The translations under genes were made by a program, and so were the position numbers. Shown in pieces: positions 36,116 through 48,384 of a stretch of DNA of 64,000 nt. Position 1 is the stretch's first letter. Each line of letters opens with the position of its first letter. The DNA is from Gonatopus flavifemur (taxonomy: Eukaryota; Arthropoda; Insecta; Hymenoptera; Dryinidae), in assembly GCA_018340375.1 (NCBI GenBank), contig JAFFJZ010000002.1, positions 29,034,001 to 29,098,000 on the forward strand, given 5' to 3'. The notes under the pieces are model-generated. The model had not been told where the DNA came from, searched no databases, and saw only the letters and a program-made list of their open reading frames with translations.

Positions 36116-39100
36116 GTAAATATATTGATTGAGATTTATTTCATTTATAACAAATTTATCATTCTATGTTTTTAATTGCTTTCCTTTTTCTTCTCTCTCT
36201 CTCTCTCTCTCTTTCTTTAGGTTTGCTTCTCTGAAAGACGATAGAACGACCGTAGATGGACACGTGAGAAAACCCCGTCACATTACGAGGGACCATTACA
36301 CATCCAGGTGATTTCTCATGTTTCTTGACGTGTTTTTGATTGAATGTTTCGTTGGATGATGAATTACTCGACTTCGAGTTCTAAGTGGTTCTATTGCAAA
36401 AATTTCTATCGATTCTCCAAATCACATCTGAGCAGAATCAACAGTTTTTCAACGTCGTATCGACCCCAACATGTATCCCGCTTGGAACATCAACTGCTGT
36501 TCGTTGAAGCACAGAACTCAATTAGTTACTGCTAGTGAAAAATAGTCAACTCTTTAAGGTGATATCAGCGACCCCTGAAGATGCCACCAGAAGCATTGGT
36601 TAGAAAAGGACACGACAAAAACTATTCTGACAAATGACTCAAAAAATATCGCTCTGTATAATAGACCTCCTTCAATCAATGAAGATGATCTGTACAGAAC
36701 GATATTGTTTTCCTTTTATTGCTTTATTTTCGAATGATTTATCAGAAAAGTTTTGGCTCGGTTGCATCGTATCGGGCCGAGCCGCTGGTATCCCCTCAAC
36801 AGCTAGAGATTCGAAACATTTTTTCATACCAAATTTTGTCAATCTATTCCGTACGCAAAGAGAAACAAACAAACTTTCTACAGACCAACTTGATTCAAAT
36901 TGATAGATAAAAATAATGTATAATACTTTCTAAGAAGCTCAATGAATCTTTGTAACGATTCCCCGTGAATATAAGAATAAAGACTCATCCAGCGTTGCAA
37001 CGAGATGTACAATTCCGGGCATTGAAAAATGAAGCTGGTTTTAGCACAGTCAAAGTAATCTAGAAAGTACGTCCCAGCGGGATAAGAAAATCAACTGAAT
37101 TGCTTAATCTCTTTCAGTATCAACCTAGACGAATTCCCAAAGAGAATTCGTTTAATCACTCTGTTAATTCTAAACATCTGAAAAATTTATGAGCTAATTC
37201 TTTTCTCGTTTCAAATAGTTTGTAACGAGTGTACAGGATGAAACTATCTTTCAATCAAGTTTGGTTAACGCTAAAAAGCTTGGTAGCGATGCAAATTTGC
37301 ATTCTTAAATTCGAAACTATCTCAGATATTGGGAGTGCAAATTAATTCGGTCCGTTTTTTTACAGTTAAAGATGCGTTTATTTCAGAAGAACATGAATTA
37401 TCAAATTAATCAAAGTATTGTCCATCGTTGATTATCACTTTTTCCCATCTTTCGGGTAATTTTCGAATCCCGTTACGGAAAAACATCTCGTCTTTCGAGG
37501 CGATCCAAGTTAAGAGCCAATTTTCGATTTCTTCGAACGAAGTGAACCGGTGGCCTGCCAAATCGTGCTGCATCTGTCAGAATAACCAGTGATCAGAAGG
37601 AGCAATGTCCGGCGAGTACAGCGGGTGCTGTAGAATATCCCACTTCAACGTTTCCAGATAATTTTTCACTACTTTTGCGACACGAGGCCGAGCGTTATCG
37701 TGTAAAAGAATAACTTTGTCGTGTCTTTCCTTGTATTCCGGATGTTTTTCTCGTAACACACGACTCAAACGAATCAATTGTAGCCTATACCGATCACCCG
37801 TAATAGAATCACCAGGTTTCAGCAACTCATGGTATATAACACCCTTTTGGTCCCACCAGATACACAGCCAGATCTTTGAACCATGAATATTCCTCTTTGG
37901 TGTCGATGTTGAAGTCGATGACAACGATTGACCGGGCACAGCAAAGTATTTTCTTTCCTCATCTCCTGTCACAATCCGATGTAAGAACCCCTTTCTTCGT
38001 TGTTTTTGAATCAGCTGCTCGCAAGTGAAAAATCGCCTTTCAATGTCTCTAGGCTTTAAGTCATAAGGCACCCAATTGCCTTGCTTTTGAATCATGCCCA
38101 TGGATTGTAATCGTACGGAAACTGCTTGTTGCGTAACTCCTAATGATTCCGCAAGCTCCTGTTGCGTTTGACTCGGATCTTCGTCGAGTGAAGCCTCCAA
38201 TTCCTCGTTTTCGAATTTTTGTGGTTGTCCTGAGCGAGGCTTGTCTTCGACCCTGAAATCGCCATTCTCGAAACGTCGAAACCATTCCCTACATGATTTA
38301 TCAGTCGAAGCATTGTCACCATAAACTCCCACAAGCATTCGATGGGCTTCAGCTGGCCTTTTTCCCAATTAAAACAGAAAACTAGCACCTTCCGCAAATG
38401 CTGCTTAGTTAAAACGAAATTTGACATACTTCACCGAGTAAAAATCGGGATTCTAGAAGTTTCTCGGAGTGATATCAAGTGAATATTATTCACAGTTGTC
38501 TCACCTCTCTGAAACAATTGAAATCGGTTATGACTATGAAACATTCATGAGAGCGAGAGTCATCTTCTCAAACCGGACCGAACTAATTTGTACTTCTAAT
38601 ATGAATATTGAGATAAAGAGATTCCTAGAACTCTAAGTCGGGTGTAAAAATATAGTAGGGAAGTGTAACGAGATAGAGATTACAGACAATCGGGTTGGAG
38701 CAGGTCAAAGTACAGTGGACCGGTGATTGATGCTGCAAGAATTCGACAAGATGAAGAAACCACTCTCAGGAGAGGGATGATCGGTGGTACAAGAATCTCA
38801 TCCAGGACCATAGATCGTGTCTCTGACAATAGCAACCGAAGGCAGTACGGAATGGGCATCGTTGGACGATTTTTTGGGTGAGCTTCTAGTTATATACAGA
38901 TAATTGATATAAGTTTTGACATATTTTTAATCATTCAAATCCCGCATATTTTAGGAGATCATTTCGTAAGAGTATCGCTCACAAACCGGACGTTAAGAAA
39001 CAACTGGATGACATCGAGGATCATAGACCATACTTCACTTATTGGATCACCACGGTACAAATTCTTATACTCATCATATCGATATGGAGTTATGGATTTG

Positions 39101-42100
39101 GATCCTTCGGGATGGATATCAGCCACAGATCGGGACAAGTGAGCATACATTTCTTTCTCTTTGAATTTAATTTGAAATCTTTCTTATCACTCTTCCTCAA
39201 ATTATCCATAAATCTTGAAAAATCATCTTTCCCGAAAGAAAAGGAAAAGAAATTCAATAAACTGTATTGTTGGATACACAATTTTCAAGTAACTCGTAGA
39301 TATTCTCTGAATAACTTGGATATAGATCACTACACGGAGAAGTACGTGATAAGAAATCGATAATTGGAGAGATTCATTCGCCACTCGGTCATATAGAAGT
39401 ATCCGAGTTGTAAGATTTATTCAATATCTTCTTCATTTGAGAATGCATCGAGTTAAGTCGCTTTCAAGTTGCCACGACATAGATAATGTAAAAAGAACGA
39501 AATCCGTTCATTCATTGATTCAGAGTTTAAATTGAAAATAAGTGAAGTGGAAAAGAAGAATGGAAATGAATTTGAGAATCATGAGAGGAACAGCTCTATG
39601 ATTGCCCGGACTTCCTTCACGTGTGTACGTGTAGCGGAGGAAGAAGAAATGAGTTGAGAATTCGTTGGAATCTAACAATGAAGAAAATCAAAGTATTGAT
39701 CATTTGTATTTTATTTGAAAATTGTATATGAAGTATATAAAATGATTTTTCAATGGAATCATGTTGATGATTTTGAACTATGAATATTAAATTCATGTGG
39801 TAACTTTCAGGTACTTGTAACGAGTTTATCGCTGCAGCAAGTTGATTATCAAGAACCAGCAAATTTTTGGATTGGTCCAAGAGCTGCGGATTTGATTCAT
39901 CTAGGTGCAAAATTCGCCCCGTGTATGCGTCGTGATATCAAAATCCTGAAAGAAATTGATGTTTGGAGAGAAAGAGAACGAGATACAGCGTGCTGTATTA
40001 GGAATGATGACTCTGGATGTGTTCAGTCCAGCAAAGCTGATTGCTCTGTGAGTATCAAATGATTTTTTAAACAGAATATATAACATAAATCCACGAAAGA
40101 CTGATTTTCTTCCTATTATGTACTCTTTGTACTTATCTCAAATATGTTTTCTTTACGCATCAACTGGTCCGGGGATTGAGATCGACTTTTACGGTAAATT
40201 GAAAAATTAATCTCATCGAATCATCGATATATTTATTTTGTTATTCAGTAACACGCATGTTCTTCTTGTGTTCTATTTTTATGTGGAATATCTCCTATTT
40301 TCTATCAATGTTCCCGTATTTGGATAAAAGGATAGGTTCGATTTTCGATTCAAAATATAATATTTTCTGCAATTAATTTCGGTAAATCGAGGTGAAGGTT
40401 CCCCTGTACATGGCTTTTCCAATAACCATCAGAGTGTGGAGACGTGAGAAGAAAATGCCCGCTTCAATCGATATTTCCAGAACATTATCGTTGAGAACAT
40501 ACCGTATTGGATCATCTAGGATCAATTCATAGAAACTGCATTCAAGAGATAATTGAGTAATCTCAAACACGAAGCAACCTCAGGATGTAGAGTGGTTTTG
40601 TCATAAATAGGATAAGAGGCACAATTATTGGCACTTCAAACATTTATCTTTGAAATACGTTCGGAGGAATGAAGGAAAGAAGTAATAAGATCTCAACGTG
40701 AATCAATAAAAAGATATTGAAATTGATAGGGACAAAGTTGAAGTAGGAGTAATACAAACGACTTGAAATTTAATCATATCAGAATAAATGCGAGTCTTGT
40801 TTTGTCTGGTGAAAAAAAAAATGGAAAGATTGAAGAGGATTTTTGATTGAAGACTTCAGAGGCAATCAGGGACTTTCAGAGAGATTTGAGGATAGGTAAA
40901 TTGAAGAACATTGTGCGTTCAATTTTTCAGAATAATTTAGAGAAATTCAGAGAATTCAGAGAAAAACCTTTGATCCTAAATAAATAAAATTTTGAGGGTT
41001 TCAGCGAGATTTGGACAAATTCAGATGAACCTTTTGAATTGAATAAAGTTCTGAGGGATGCAGAGATCGATTGATCTTTATTAGAACTATTCAGAGGGAT
41101 TCAGAGAGATTTAGAGAGATTCAAACAAACTCCAAGAAAGAGATTGAATGAATAAGATTTTTAGGAATTCAGAGAGATTCAGACCGCAGTAGAAATTTGA
41201 TCAGGCATTTTCAATATTTAATAATGTCCTGATCAGGTTAGAATCCGAAAACCGTGAATAAGGAAAATCTTATGAGGCCCTTACCAGGGACTTATCTGAT
41301 TTCCTCAATAGGATTCAAATAGGATTGTAACGCAGGGGTACAATAGGGTTCGGATGAGATTTCCATAAAATCGAGCGAAATAGGGAAAACCTTAACGAAA
41401 CCTGATGAGGACCTGACAGGAAATCAGGCATGCCTCGTCAGGGCTTGGTGTTTTCCCATCCAAAATTTCTACTAGGGGAGATTCAAAAAGAGATTTAGAG
41501 AGCTTCAGACCAATTCAGGCAAAGCTCCGGACTTGAATAATTAAAATTCTGAGAGATTCAGAAAAATATACAGGAATTCAGAGACACTTGGACAAATCCA
41601 GAGGAAGCTTTGAAACCTAAATAAATAGAATTCTGAAAGGTTCTAAGAGATTCAGAGAAATTCACCCAAATTTAGAGGGAACTTTGAATTTTCGAAGGAA
41701 TTCAGAGAGATTCAGGCAGATGCCTGAAAATTCTTAAATCTCGATCAGAAAAATTCAGAGAAATTCAGAGAACGTTTATGAGATTCAGGATGTATCACCT
41801 TTATCTGGCAAATCTCTAACTTCCACTCGATTACTCTGAATCTCTCTGAAAAATATCCCAAAATACAGAGAGATCAAGTTTTTTCGATACAAGAATGATT
41901 CGAAAATTATTTCTCGATTCATTATTTCGCTTATAATAATTATATACGAATCATCGCACTGTACTTCGCTTCCAACTGCTAAGCCTCACACATATTCATA
42001 TTTCATACTACAGAATACGATATCTACCTGGAAAAAGTGGGGACCAGGAGACAGTGGACCAGGTGGAAGGATCAGTGGCTCGGTTTGTGGTTTAGATCCA

Positions 42101-43458
42101 AAATTTTGCGATGCTCCGGCCAGTGTAGCACCTTACGAATGGCCAGACGACATCACAAAGTGGCCCATTTGTCGCAAAAACAATGCCTTCAATCAACGTT
42201 TCAGGTAATACGCGGGACCTAAATAAATGATTTTTACATCCCTAAAAGTGAAATAATTGCAATTATGATTCCGTCCACAGTAAATACAGTAACACAGGGA
42301 GCAGCAGCAATAACTTTCCAGTGGGTCGTTCAAAGGATAAAATGGCGGAACATATGGTATGTGAGGTGATTGGACATCCATGCTGCATCGGTATTCATGG
42401 GATGTGTCGTATCACGACGAAGGAATATTGTGACTTTGTACATGGTTACTTTCACGAGGAAGCATCCCTGTGCTCACAAGTAGAGTGTCTCCACGATGTT
42501 TGTGGTATGATGCCTTTTCTTCACCCGGAATGGCCGGATCAGTTCTACAGGCTGTTCACTACTACTTTTCTACACGCAGGGTAACATCAGAATTCATTCT
42601 ATCCCTCAATTATACTGTAGTTTTTCTTTGAATACAAATCAATTCTTTCTTCTCTATATTTTTTTTTATACGAAATTAATTCTCTGGATATGTTCTACGA
42701 TAACTATGAAAAATTTTCAACTTTCAAATATATAATCATCATGTTGTGCTTTCTTTTTACAGAATTCTTCATCTGGCAATCACTCTCATGGTTCAGTATT
42801 TCTTGATGAGAGATCTAGAGAAGCTCACCGGATCGTTACGAATTGCCTTGATTTATTTCACAGGAGCTCTAGCAGGGAACCTTGCCAGTGCTATATTCAT
42901 CCCCTACAGAGCAGAGGTAATGTAATTCATTATTCGGTTTATTTTAATTTTGCAGATTTTAATCCGATGAGGAAAAAATGGCATTGGATCGAGCTACTTG
43001 ACACGGAATGTTTTTATTTCCCACAGGTTGGTCCTGCGGGCGCTCACTTCGCGTTATTGGCAACCCTGGTTGTCGAGGTGTTACACTGTTGGCCAATGTT
43101 GAAACATCCACGACGAGCCCTCTCAAAATTGATCCTGATCCTATTCGCGCTCTTGTGTCTAGGCGTTTTACCTTGGGTCGACAATTACGCACATCTATTC
43201 GGGTTCATCTTCGGCTTTCTCGCAGCCTATGCCTTAATGCCTTTCATCTCGTTCGGCCACTACGATCGACGTCGTAAAATTCTATTGATCTGGATTTGTT
43301 TGGTATTGATCGTCGGTCTCTTCGCTCTATTGTTAACTCTCTTCTACAGTGTGCCAGTCTACGAATGTGAATTCTGTAAACTTTTCAATTGCATACCATT
43401 CACGCGTGATTTTTGCGCCTCCCAAAATATCAATTTCAAAAGAGAGGAGCCTGTATGA
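35784..43458 (+). CDS. rho-5: iRhom (inactive rhomboid, rhomboid-5 family), nine exons, N-terminus possibly incomplete
   Basis: Exons: 35784-36115, 36221-36307, 38686-38877, 38955-39138, 39811-40047, 42014-42204, 42281-42580, 42763-42916 and 43027-43458. Every junction has GT..AG borders and keeps the frame, giving 702 codons plus a stop. The protein has a basic, proline-rich cytosolic N-terminus, a first membrane segment (exon 4), a Cys-rich lumenal iRhom homology domain (exons 5-7), and a six-helix rhomboid-like core (end of exon 7 to exon 9). The protease serine motif GASG is replaced by GPAG in exon 9, while the helix-6 histidine remains (NYAHLFG). This is the hallmark of iRhoms, which are known to bind and control trafficking or degradation of EGF-family ligands and, in mammals, ADAM17, in the ER and secretory pathway. 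The first exon is open at its 5' edge in phase 0. The first in-frame ATG is at 35856, so either translation starts there (678 aa) or upstream coding exons were missed. A dead mariner sits antisense in intron 2. Confidence 0.95.
36221..36307 (+). CDS. rho-5: iRhom exon 2
   Basis: This 87-nt exon follows a (CT)n polypyrimidine tract ending TTTAG and is followed by GTGATT. It completes a split Arg codon, encodes 28 residues including [11 protein letters not shown], and ends with two bases of the next codon. Phases match exons 1 and 3. Confidence 0.9.
37338..38590 (-). mobile_element. mariner-family DNA transposon, decayed, in iRhom intron 2
   Basis: A 1253-bp element bounded by imperfect terminal inverted repeats (CAAATTAATTCGGTCCG at left, CAAATTAGTTCGGTCCG read inward from the right). 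A TA dinucleotide follows the right end (38591-38592). The left flank reads TG, probably a mutated TA. The length and the encoded DD34D transposase are typical of mariner. It lies antisense to iRhom inside an intron, so splicing would remove it. Confidence 0.93.
37406..38427 (-). pseudogene. mariner transposase (DD34D), broken by a frameshift and a stop
   Basis: Read on the minus strand, the protein starts near 38427 ([20 protein letters not shown]), and the frame is lost at about 38368, where the PAEAHRMLV segment continues in another frame. Downstream come the helix-turn-helix region, TGDE (first Asp), HDNARP (second Asp) and SPDIAPSD (third Asp). Exactly 34 residues separate the second and third Asp, which defines the mariner DD34D clade. 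A TGA at 37574-37576 sits where mariners usually have Arg (a CGA to TGA change would explain it). The normal C-terminus ending PERWEKV..DGQYFD follows and stops at 37406. About ten residues after TGDE also seem to be missing, including the usual KW. The copy cannot make active enzyme. Confidence 0.93.
38686..38877 (+). CDS. rho-5: iRhom exon 3
   Basis: Acceptor ATTACAG, donor GTGAGC. It encodes a basic cytosolic segment ending [11 protein letters not shown]. The YGxGxVGR motif is the conserved juxtamembrane motif of iRhoms. Confidence 0.93.
38955..39138 (+). CDS. rho-5: iRhom exon 4, first transmembrane segment
   Basis: Acceptor ATTTTAG, donor GTGAGC. It encodes DHRPYFTYW, a conserved iRhom motif before the first membrane helix, then a hydrophobic stretch ([14 protein letters not shown]) and the start of the lumenal domain. 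Confidence 0.95.
39811..40047 (+). CDS. rho-5: iRhom exon 5, start of iRhom homology domain
   Basis: Acceptor TTTCAG, donor GTGAGT; exactly 79 codons. It contains ENFWIGP-like ([18 protein letters not shown]) and [13 protein letters not shown] motifs that are diagnostic of the Cys-rich lumenal iRhom homology domain. Confidence 0.96.
40850..41880. repeat. TTCAGAGA-type degenerate repeat in iRhom intron 5
   Basis: Many imperfect GATTCAGAGAGATTCAGAG words on a 10-15 bp beat. The end of the block (about 41788-41880, with ATTACTCTGAATCTCTCTGA) matches the end of the 56538-58152 element in the same order, and ATTGTGCG also recurs. It is thus a decayed copy of that element, interrupted by a MITE at 41185-41477. 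Confidence 0.75.
41185..41477. mobile_element. MITE with AGTAGAAATTT ends, copy 1
   Basis: Left end GCAGTAGAAATTTGATCAGG and right end AAAATTTCTACTAGGGG are inverted. The interior has GGAAAACCTTAACGAAACCT and TGATGAGGACCTGACAGG. It shares the interior with the inverted copy at 51005-51298. Confidence 0.82.
42014..42204 (+). CDS. rho-5: iRhom exon 6, iRhom homology domain
   Basis: Acceptor TACTACAG, donor GTAATA. It encodes [14 protein letters not shown] and [12 protein letters not shown], conserved lumenal motifs. The 2-kb intron before it is filled by a TTCAGAGA-type repeat with a MITE inside. Confidence 0.96.
42281..42580 (+). CDS. rho-5: iRhom exon 7, end of lumenal domain and start of rhomboid core
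   Basis: Acceptor TCCACAG, donor GTAACA. It encodes [42 protein letters not shown] and the entry to the rhomboid core ([16 protein letters not shown]). The residues just after the acceptor ([20 protein letters not shown]) form a low-complexity loop. A second AG at 42288-42289 could be an alternative acceptor, but it does not keep the frame used here. Confidence 0.95.
42763..42916 (+). CDS. rho-5: iRhom exon 8, core transmembrane helices
   Basis: Acceptor TTTTACAG, donor GTAATG. It encodes [20 protein letters not shown] and [20 protein letters not shown], that is two rhomboid-core helices with the conserved GxxGNLxSA segment. Confidence 0.96.
43027..43458 (+). CDS. rho-5: iRhom exon 9, dead active site and C-terminus
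   Basis: Acceptor TCCCACAG, stop TGA at 43456-43458. It begins [14 protein letters not shown], where the catalytic GxSG serine is replaced by Ala and preceded by Pro. DNYAHLFGF keeps the histidine of the usual Ser-His pair. A last membrane helix ([19 protein letters not shown]) and a Cys-rich tail ([17 protein letters not shown]) follow. Confidence 0.96.
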   Translation, partial: VGPAGAHFALLATLVVEVLHCWPMLKHPRRALSKLILILFALLCLGVLPWVDNYAHLFGFIFGFLAAYALMPFISFGHYDRRRKILLIWICLVLIVGLFALLLTLFYSVPVYECEFCKLFNCIPFTRDFCASQNINFKREEPV

Positions 43459-44800
43459 CATATGGGGCCGCGGTTACCAGTCGAGCGCGAAGTACCGTTC
43501 GGCCCCAGATTCTACGTTCGTCACCGCGCGCACGAAGATCATCATCGACTGAATTTATACGGGAATATTCGTTATTCCCTTCGGGAGTTGAAATCGAATC
43601 TCGGCAAGATACTCCTAATCGCGATGCTGAATGCACAAACGGAACATAAAGGCACGTGTAATTCTCGTCTTATAATTCGAAGAGTTTTCATGTGAATGTA
43701 TCGATACTAGATGGAAGAGGAATTCTTCTCTCCCTACCGTCATTCACATTGGGAACAAACAAAATCCAACGGAATTTCATTGAATTATATTCTTCTTTAC
43801 TGCCAGCGAGCCCGAAAGAACCTCATCTTCTTCGTGTTCGTCGTCGTTACGCGGCAAACACTGCCTTAGAAAACAAAGAAAAAGTATTTATGAGAAAAGA
43901 AAAATCAAATTTAATGATTCGTTTTGGTTCAATGATAGTGAAAGACTCGTGTGAAGTGACGTTAACAACCATGCTTCGTGAAATGTAAATATATACATAT
44001 ATTAAATTACGATAAATACGATCGCGATCGTTGAAATTGCGCTTCTTTTCGCTTTTGACGAATGTTCATCCCATATGACGTTGAATGCAATCGATCGCGC
44101 GATTAAAAATTGTTAATAATAAATATAATAAGGTATGAAATGAAAACTTAAGGAACAAAACAAAGGGGAAAAAAACCAGAGAAACATTTTGTATATAGTA
44201 TGAAACTCTTGTTGCGTACGTTTTAAGAGCGACCGACCTCAAGATAAAATAAATTTAGGGTGAATTTTGAAAGTGTGCACACATCCTTTGTCTTAAACTT
44301 GTTTCTCCGCACCAGCGATAGCACCCTTTATTTTTGTTTCTCCTCCGACTTGAATCATTGTGATCGAGAAAGATATTTTTCATAAAGAACGATCGATCTG
44401 CCGAGGTCATTTCGAATGAATTTCAATATTTATTAAAAAGATTGTAAATTTGGAATGTTTTTTGTTGACCCGGCGATGAAAGTTTCCAAGATCGATTTGT
44501 CCGTAACGGAGAATCGATTGAGCTTAATCTTAGAGACATTTTTGGTCGGAGAGTATAAAGAGCGGAGAATAAGTCGCAAAGAGAGAACCTTGTTAATGAT
44601 AAGTTATTTCAAAGAAACGAATCAATTTTTTATAGGAACGCGAGAGAGGGAGTGAAAGAAAGTGAGAAAGAACACAAATGATATCAGAACTCTCGTTCAA
44701 TTAGAAAACTGTAAATATATGTATGCAAGATATCGCGAGAGTAACACATACGATATTGTTGAATAAAACAAACAAACAAACAAATGAATAAAAACAAAAA
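43459..44800 (+). promoter_or_regulatory. Probable iRhom 3' UTR with candidate poly(A) signals
   Basis: Sequence after the iRhom stop has less extreme AT content than the DNA beyond. It contains AATAAA at 44248-44253 and again at 44762-44767, followed by A-rich sequence. Which signal is used cannot be told from sequence alone. Several short ORFs here overlap in different frames and look like chance. Confidence 0.5.
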
Positions 44801-47531
44801 TATTTAAGCAACCATCGATTTGAAAAAAAAAAAAAAATGCGAAACAATTATGAATGTGTAATTTATGATGTAAAATTACGTGCGACGAATTTCTTGATTG
44901 ATGAAAAGGAACAAATTAATGCGATGGGAATTTTTTTATGGTCCGCTGTATTTATGATCTACGATGGGTGGCGAGTAAAATGTTATTGAAATGTGCCACA
45001 ATTAAGGATAGCGTGAAAAAGTTGATACAAACAACAAATATAATTCTTTTATTCATCGTCAATGGGCGTTCGACAAATGTACACATTGTAAAAAAACAAA
45101 CAAAATATTGACATAAAAAAAACAGGGATTATAACTTTGTTTGATATCAATCAAAATAACAATCAACTAGACGAATATTTTTTAAAAGTCTCCAATCGTT
45201 TTGTCGAGCGCTTTTCTCTGAAACACTGGCACATTCTCTCATATAAATTCTTCAAATATATATTTATTTTATGTGAACAAATTATATTGGAACAAGAAAA
45301 GCTTTTCTATCTATTATTAACTCGAACATGACACCAGACTCTTTATCCGATAACAAAAAACGTAGCTCCAATTTAGAAATTTCCACAAACACAATCAATC
45401 ATCAGAATTGTCATATTTCAATCATAAATGAAACAATGGAGGGAATAATAAAATAAAACTCTACGTAAGCATTTAACTGGAATGATTTGTGATTTTCCAA
45501 ATGATTTGAATTGTTTGATTTTTACTTCCATACGCAAACCCGTACGTTTTATGTTCATGTTTTTTTTATATTTATCGATGATCTTTTAAGCACGATTTAT
45601 CCTGTATTAGGATTGTACAATTAAGATCAAGAATTATATGGATCGAACAAATCTATGAGAATTAAACAAATCTGTACCAAAAAGCACTCCATGAAATTTT
45701 TGAAAACCTCGTTACGTATATCGGTTACACGATATAGGAACAAATATCAAAGTTCCAACCGTTCCTCTGAGTATGCAAAATCTATTCAAATTTCCTTGGG
45801 TGAGAATTCTTTGTATATACCATAACTATACACACCATCTCGTACGTAATCGATGATATAAAAGTATGATGTGACATAAGAATTAGATGATAATTCAAGA
45901 CAGTTAAATAAAAATAATTTTACTTATAGTGAGTTTTGTAAAATATTTCCACATCGTTCAACAAATGGTTATTGCAGTTTCATTTTTGATATTCTTCTTT
46001 TTTTTTGAACGATATTTTGAGGAATGCAAATTATAATATATTTTGTTACTGAAATGTTATAAATACTGTTGAACGTATGAGGATTTTTTTAAAATCATCT
46101 ATCGAGTGTAATAATTCGAAAGAATTTGAATTGCGTTGAATATTCGAAGTTAAATAGATGGACTTCGTTGGGATCGAATCTTCTGATGCAGTTATTTTGT
46201 GGATTTTTATTTTAAAATTCAGGAGTGAATAATTTTTCGGTTTTTACTTACCGCTTCTGAAGCATCGAATAAATTTACTATGGTAAAAGTATACTTTTGA
46301 AAATATGGAATTAAAAAAAAAAAGGAATATATATATAATTTTTCTGCAATGATTATATAACATAAATTGCATGATCTTGAGTATTTAATTCTAAATTATG
46401 ATTTAATGCGATTTTTTAGTATGATATATTGCATTGAAAATCCAGTTTTTCGAAAGTGACAAACACTCGTTGCGAACAATCGTCCGCGAAATGAAATGTG
46501 AGTTCGACAGAAACGAATGGGAGTGGAAGGACTCGACAGGCAACTAATTTTGAATAGGTACGTAAAAGAATTTTTTTCATTTCACCCAATCTCCGTCATT
46601 TACTTTTCACTCTTCAGAAATCTATAATTTTCTGTGCATGCAGTAGATTGAATTATCTGGAAATATGTTAATATATAAAAATTATCGTTTTGTGAAGAAA
46701 TATTTCTTGGACGAAAAAAAAACAATTTTGTATAAAATGATAATTTTTGTATATTTCAATGCTAAGTTCACGTTATTTTCATTCTCGAATAAATTGAATC
46801 GTATGCATTCGAAATCACAAAAGAAAACCTGAGGAATAGAAGATTTCAAAGTTTCATCTTAAAATTCATCCTTAAAATGAAAACGAGAGATTTATAAGAA
46901 ACAAAATATACATTTCTTTTTCATAATTCTTTTCCACGAAGGATATTCACACGACGAGTTGCACACACATCATATTCGAAGAAAATTCAATGAGGACTGC
47001 AAAATTGATTGTACAATCCTAATTTTCGTATTCATTCATTCCATTTGTCATTCCCCATTGCATGGCTTGTGATCAAAATAATCAATAATGTATTTATTTT
47101 TAAAGACAGTTGAACTACAGCGGCAACGAATACAATTGTATCGATTCGTTAGTTTTTAGCCACCGTGTTTTATTTTCTTCTCATATGTGAATGAATCAAA
47201 CGTCGAATAAACAAAGAACGAATTTTCTTTTACCGTAACTGTATATCATGTATCTTTCACACATTCACGCGGATCGCAGAGCGCATCAGACAGGAAATAA
47301 TGGAACGATTATCGATAAAAAATCTATTGTCATTATTGTAAATGTGTCATATAGGAACTAACGAAATATAACGTGCATGTAAAAAAAAAAGAAAGCAGAA
47401 GAGGCATGGAGAAGTGTAAATCTTCGATATTTCCATACCGAACACGGCGAAATGGGATGTAATTATAAGATACATTTGTTTTCGTAAAGACAAAAAAAGG
47501 AGACGCAACGAAAACGCAGCAAATATCATTC
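44801..47531. other. Non-coding stretch after iRhom, no gene seen
   Basis: Very AT-rich with many A or T homopolymers. No exon, RNA gene or clear element was found. Confidence 0.45.
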
Positions 47532-47688
47532 CACTGAGCAATTCCGTCGGATCTTAGTAGAATTGATGTTATTTTTGAAGTTTTCCACTATTCATCTTCA
47601 CGTTGCAGCGACATTAAAGAAATCAACATTGTTATTGAATTATTTTTGCAACATTACGTTTGTAATACTCAAACAGAAATGTTCAGTG
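47532..47688. mobile_element. Short MITE related to the element at 32560-32791
   Basis: Inverted ends CACTGAGCAATTCCG and CAGAAATGTTCAGTG, with ATTC/GAAT symmetry continuing outward. About 157 bp, no ORF. Confidence 0.6.
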
Positions 47689-48384
47689 GAATTTGCAAAA
47701 ATCAATTGCAATGTATATTATGTTTTGGAGACTGAATTGTATTCCAGAATAGAAGTGGAATAGATTTTATTTTCGCTCAAGAAGAGTTATATCTAGTTGC
47801 AAGGCAAAAAAACGATTTTTCACAAATTTTCCATAAAGACGCATATGTAGATATTCAAATGGAACTGTTTGATATTCGAAACAACATGTAATCCCAGTCT
47901 AGATAGTAACAGTTGCTGAGCAATTTTTCTTCAACTTTCTCTGTTGTCCCATTTTCACAATTTTGCTGAGAATTTCGATGAATACGTGAAAGTTCACAAC
48001 AACGCCATGACAATTTCGCAAAATTGAACCTCATGGCGACGCGAACGCCAAGCAAATTCTCAAAAACTGAATTCTGACAATTTTTTCTTGAGAGTTCTTG
48101 GAGAAAATTTCCTATTTTCCCAAATTTTCGTTTTTCTCGAGGAATTTTATAATTTTCTCGAGAAATTTCTTCATAAAGGAGAGAGAAGTCAGAGCCATTG
48201 GAAATCTTCTCGAGAAACTTCAAAGAAAAAATTGTTAAAATTCTCGAGCAGAAGTTCCAAGTCTGCACGGAAAATTATGCGGCTGTTTCAACCAACTATT
48301 TGACTTGCTCCAAACTCATGGCTGTTTTATATATAAGTGGTCTAAAAGAGAGGCTGTTTTGATTTTCGTTTACTGGGATACTTC

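Noticed and set aside
35851..36132. Alternative frame with Arg/His-rich translation over iRhom exon 1
   Set aside because: It is the shifted frame of the poly-proline coding exon; only the iRhom frame joins exon 2.
39329..39345. Another CACGGAG MITE end in iRhom intron 4
   Set aside because: CTACACGGAGAAGTACG has no facing partner within a plausible distance.
43462..43988. Second gene directly after iRhom
   Set aside because: Overlapping short frames in three phases lie in the likely 3' UTR and none has a domain.
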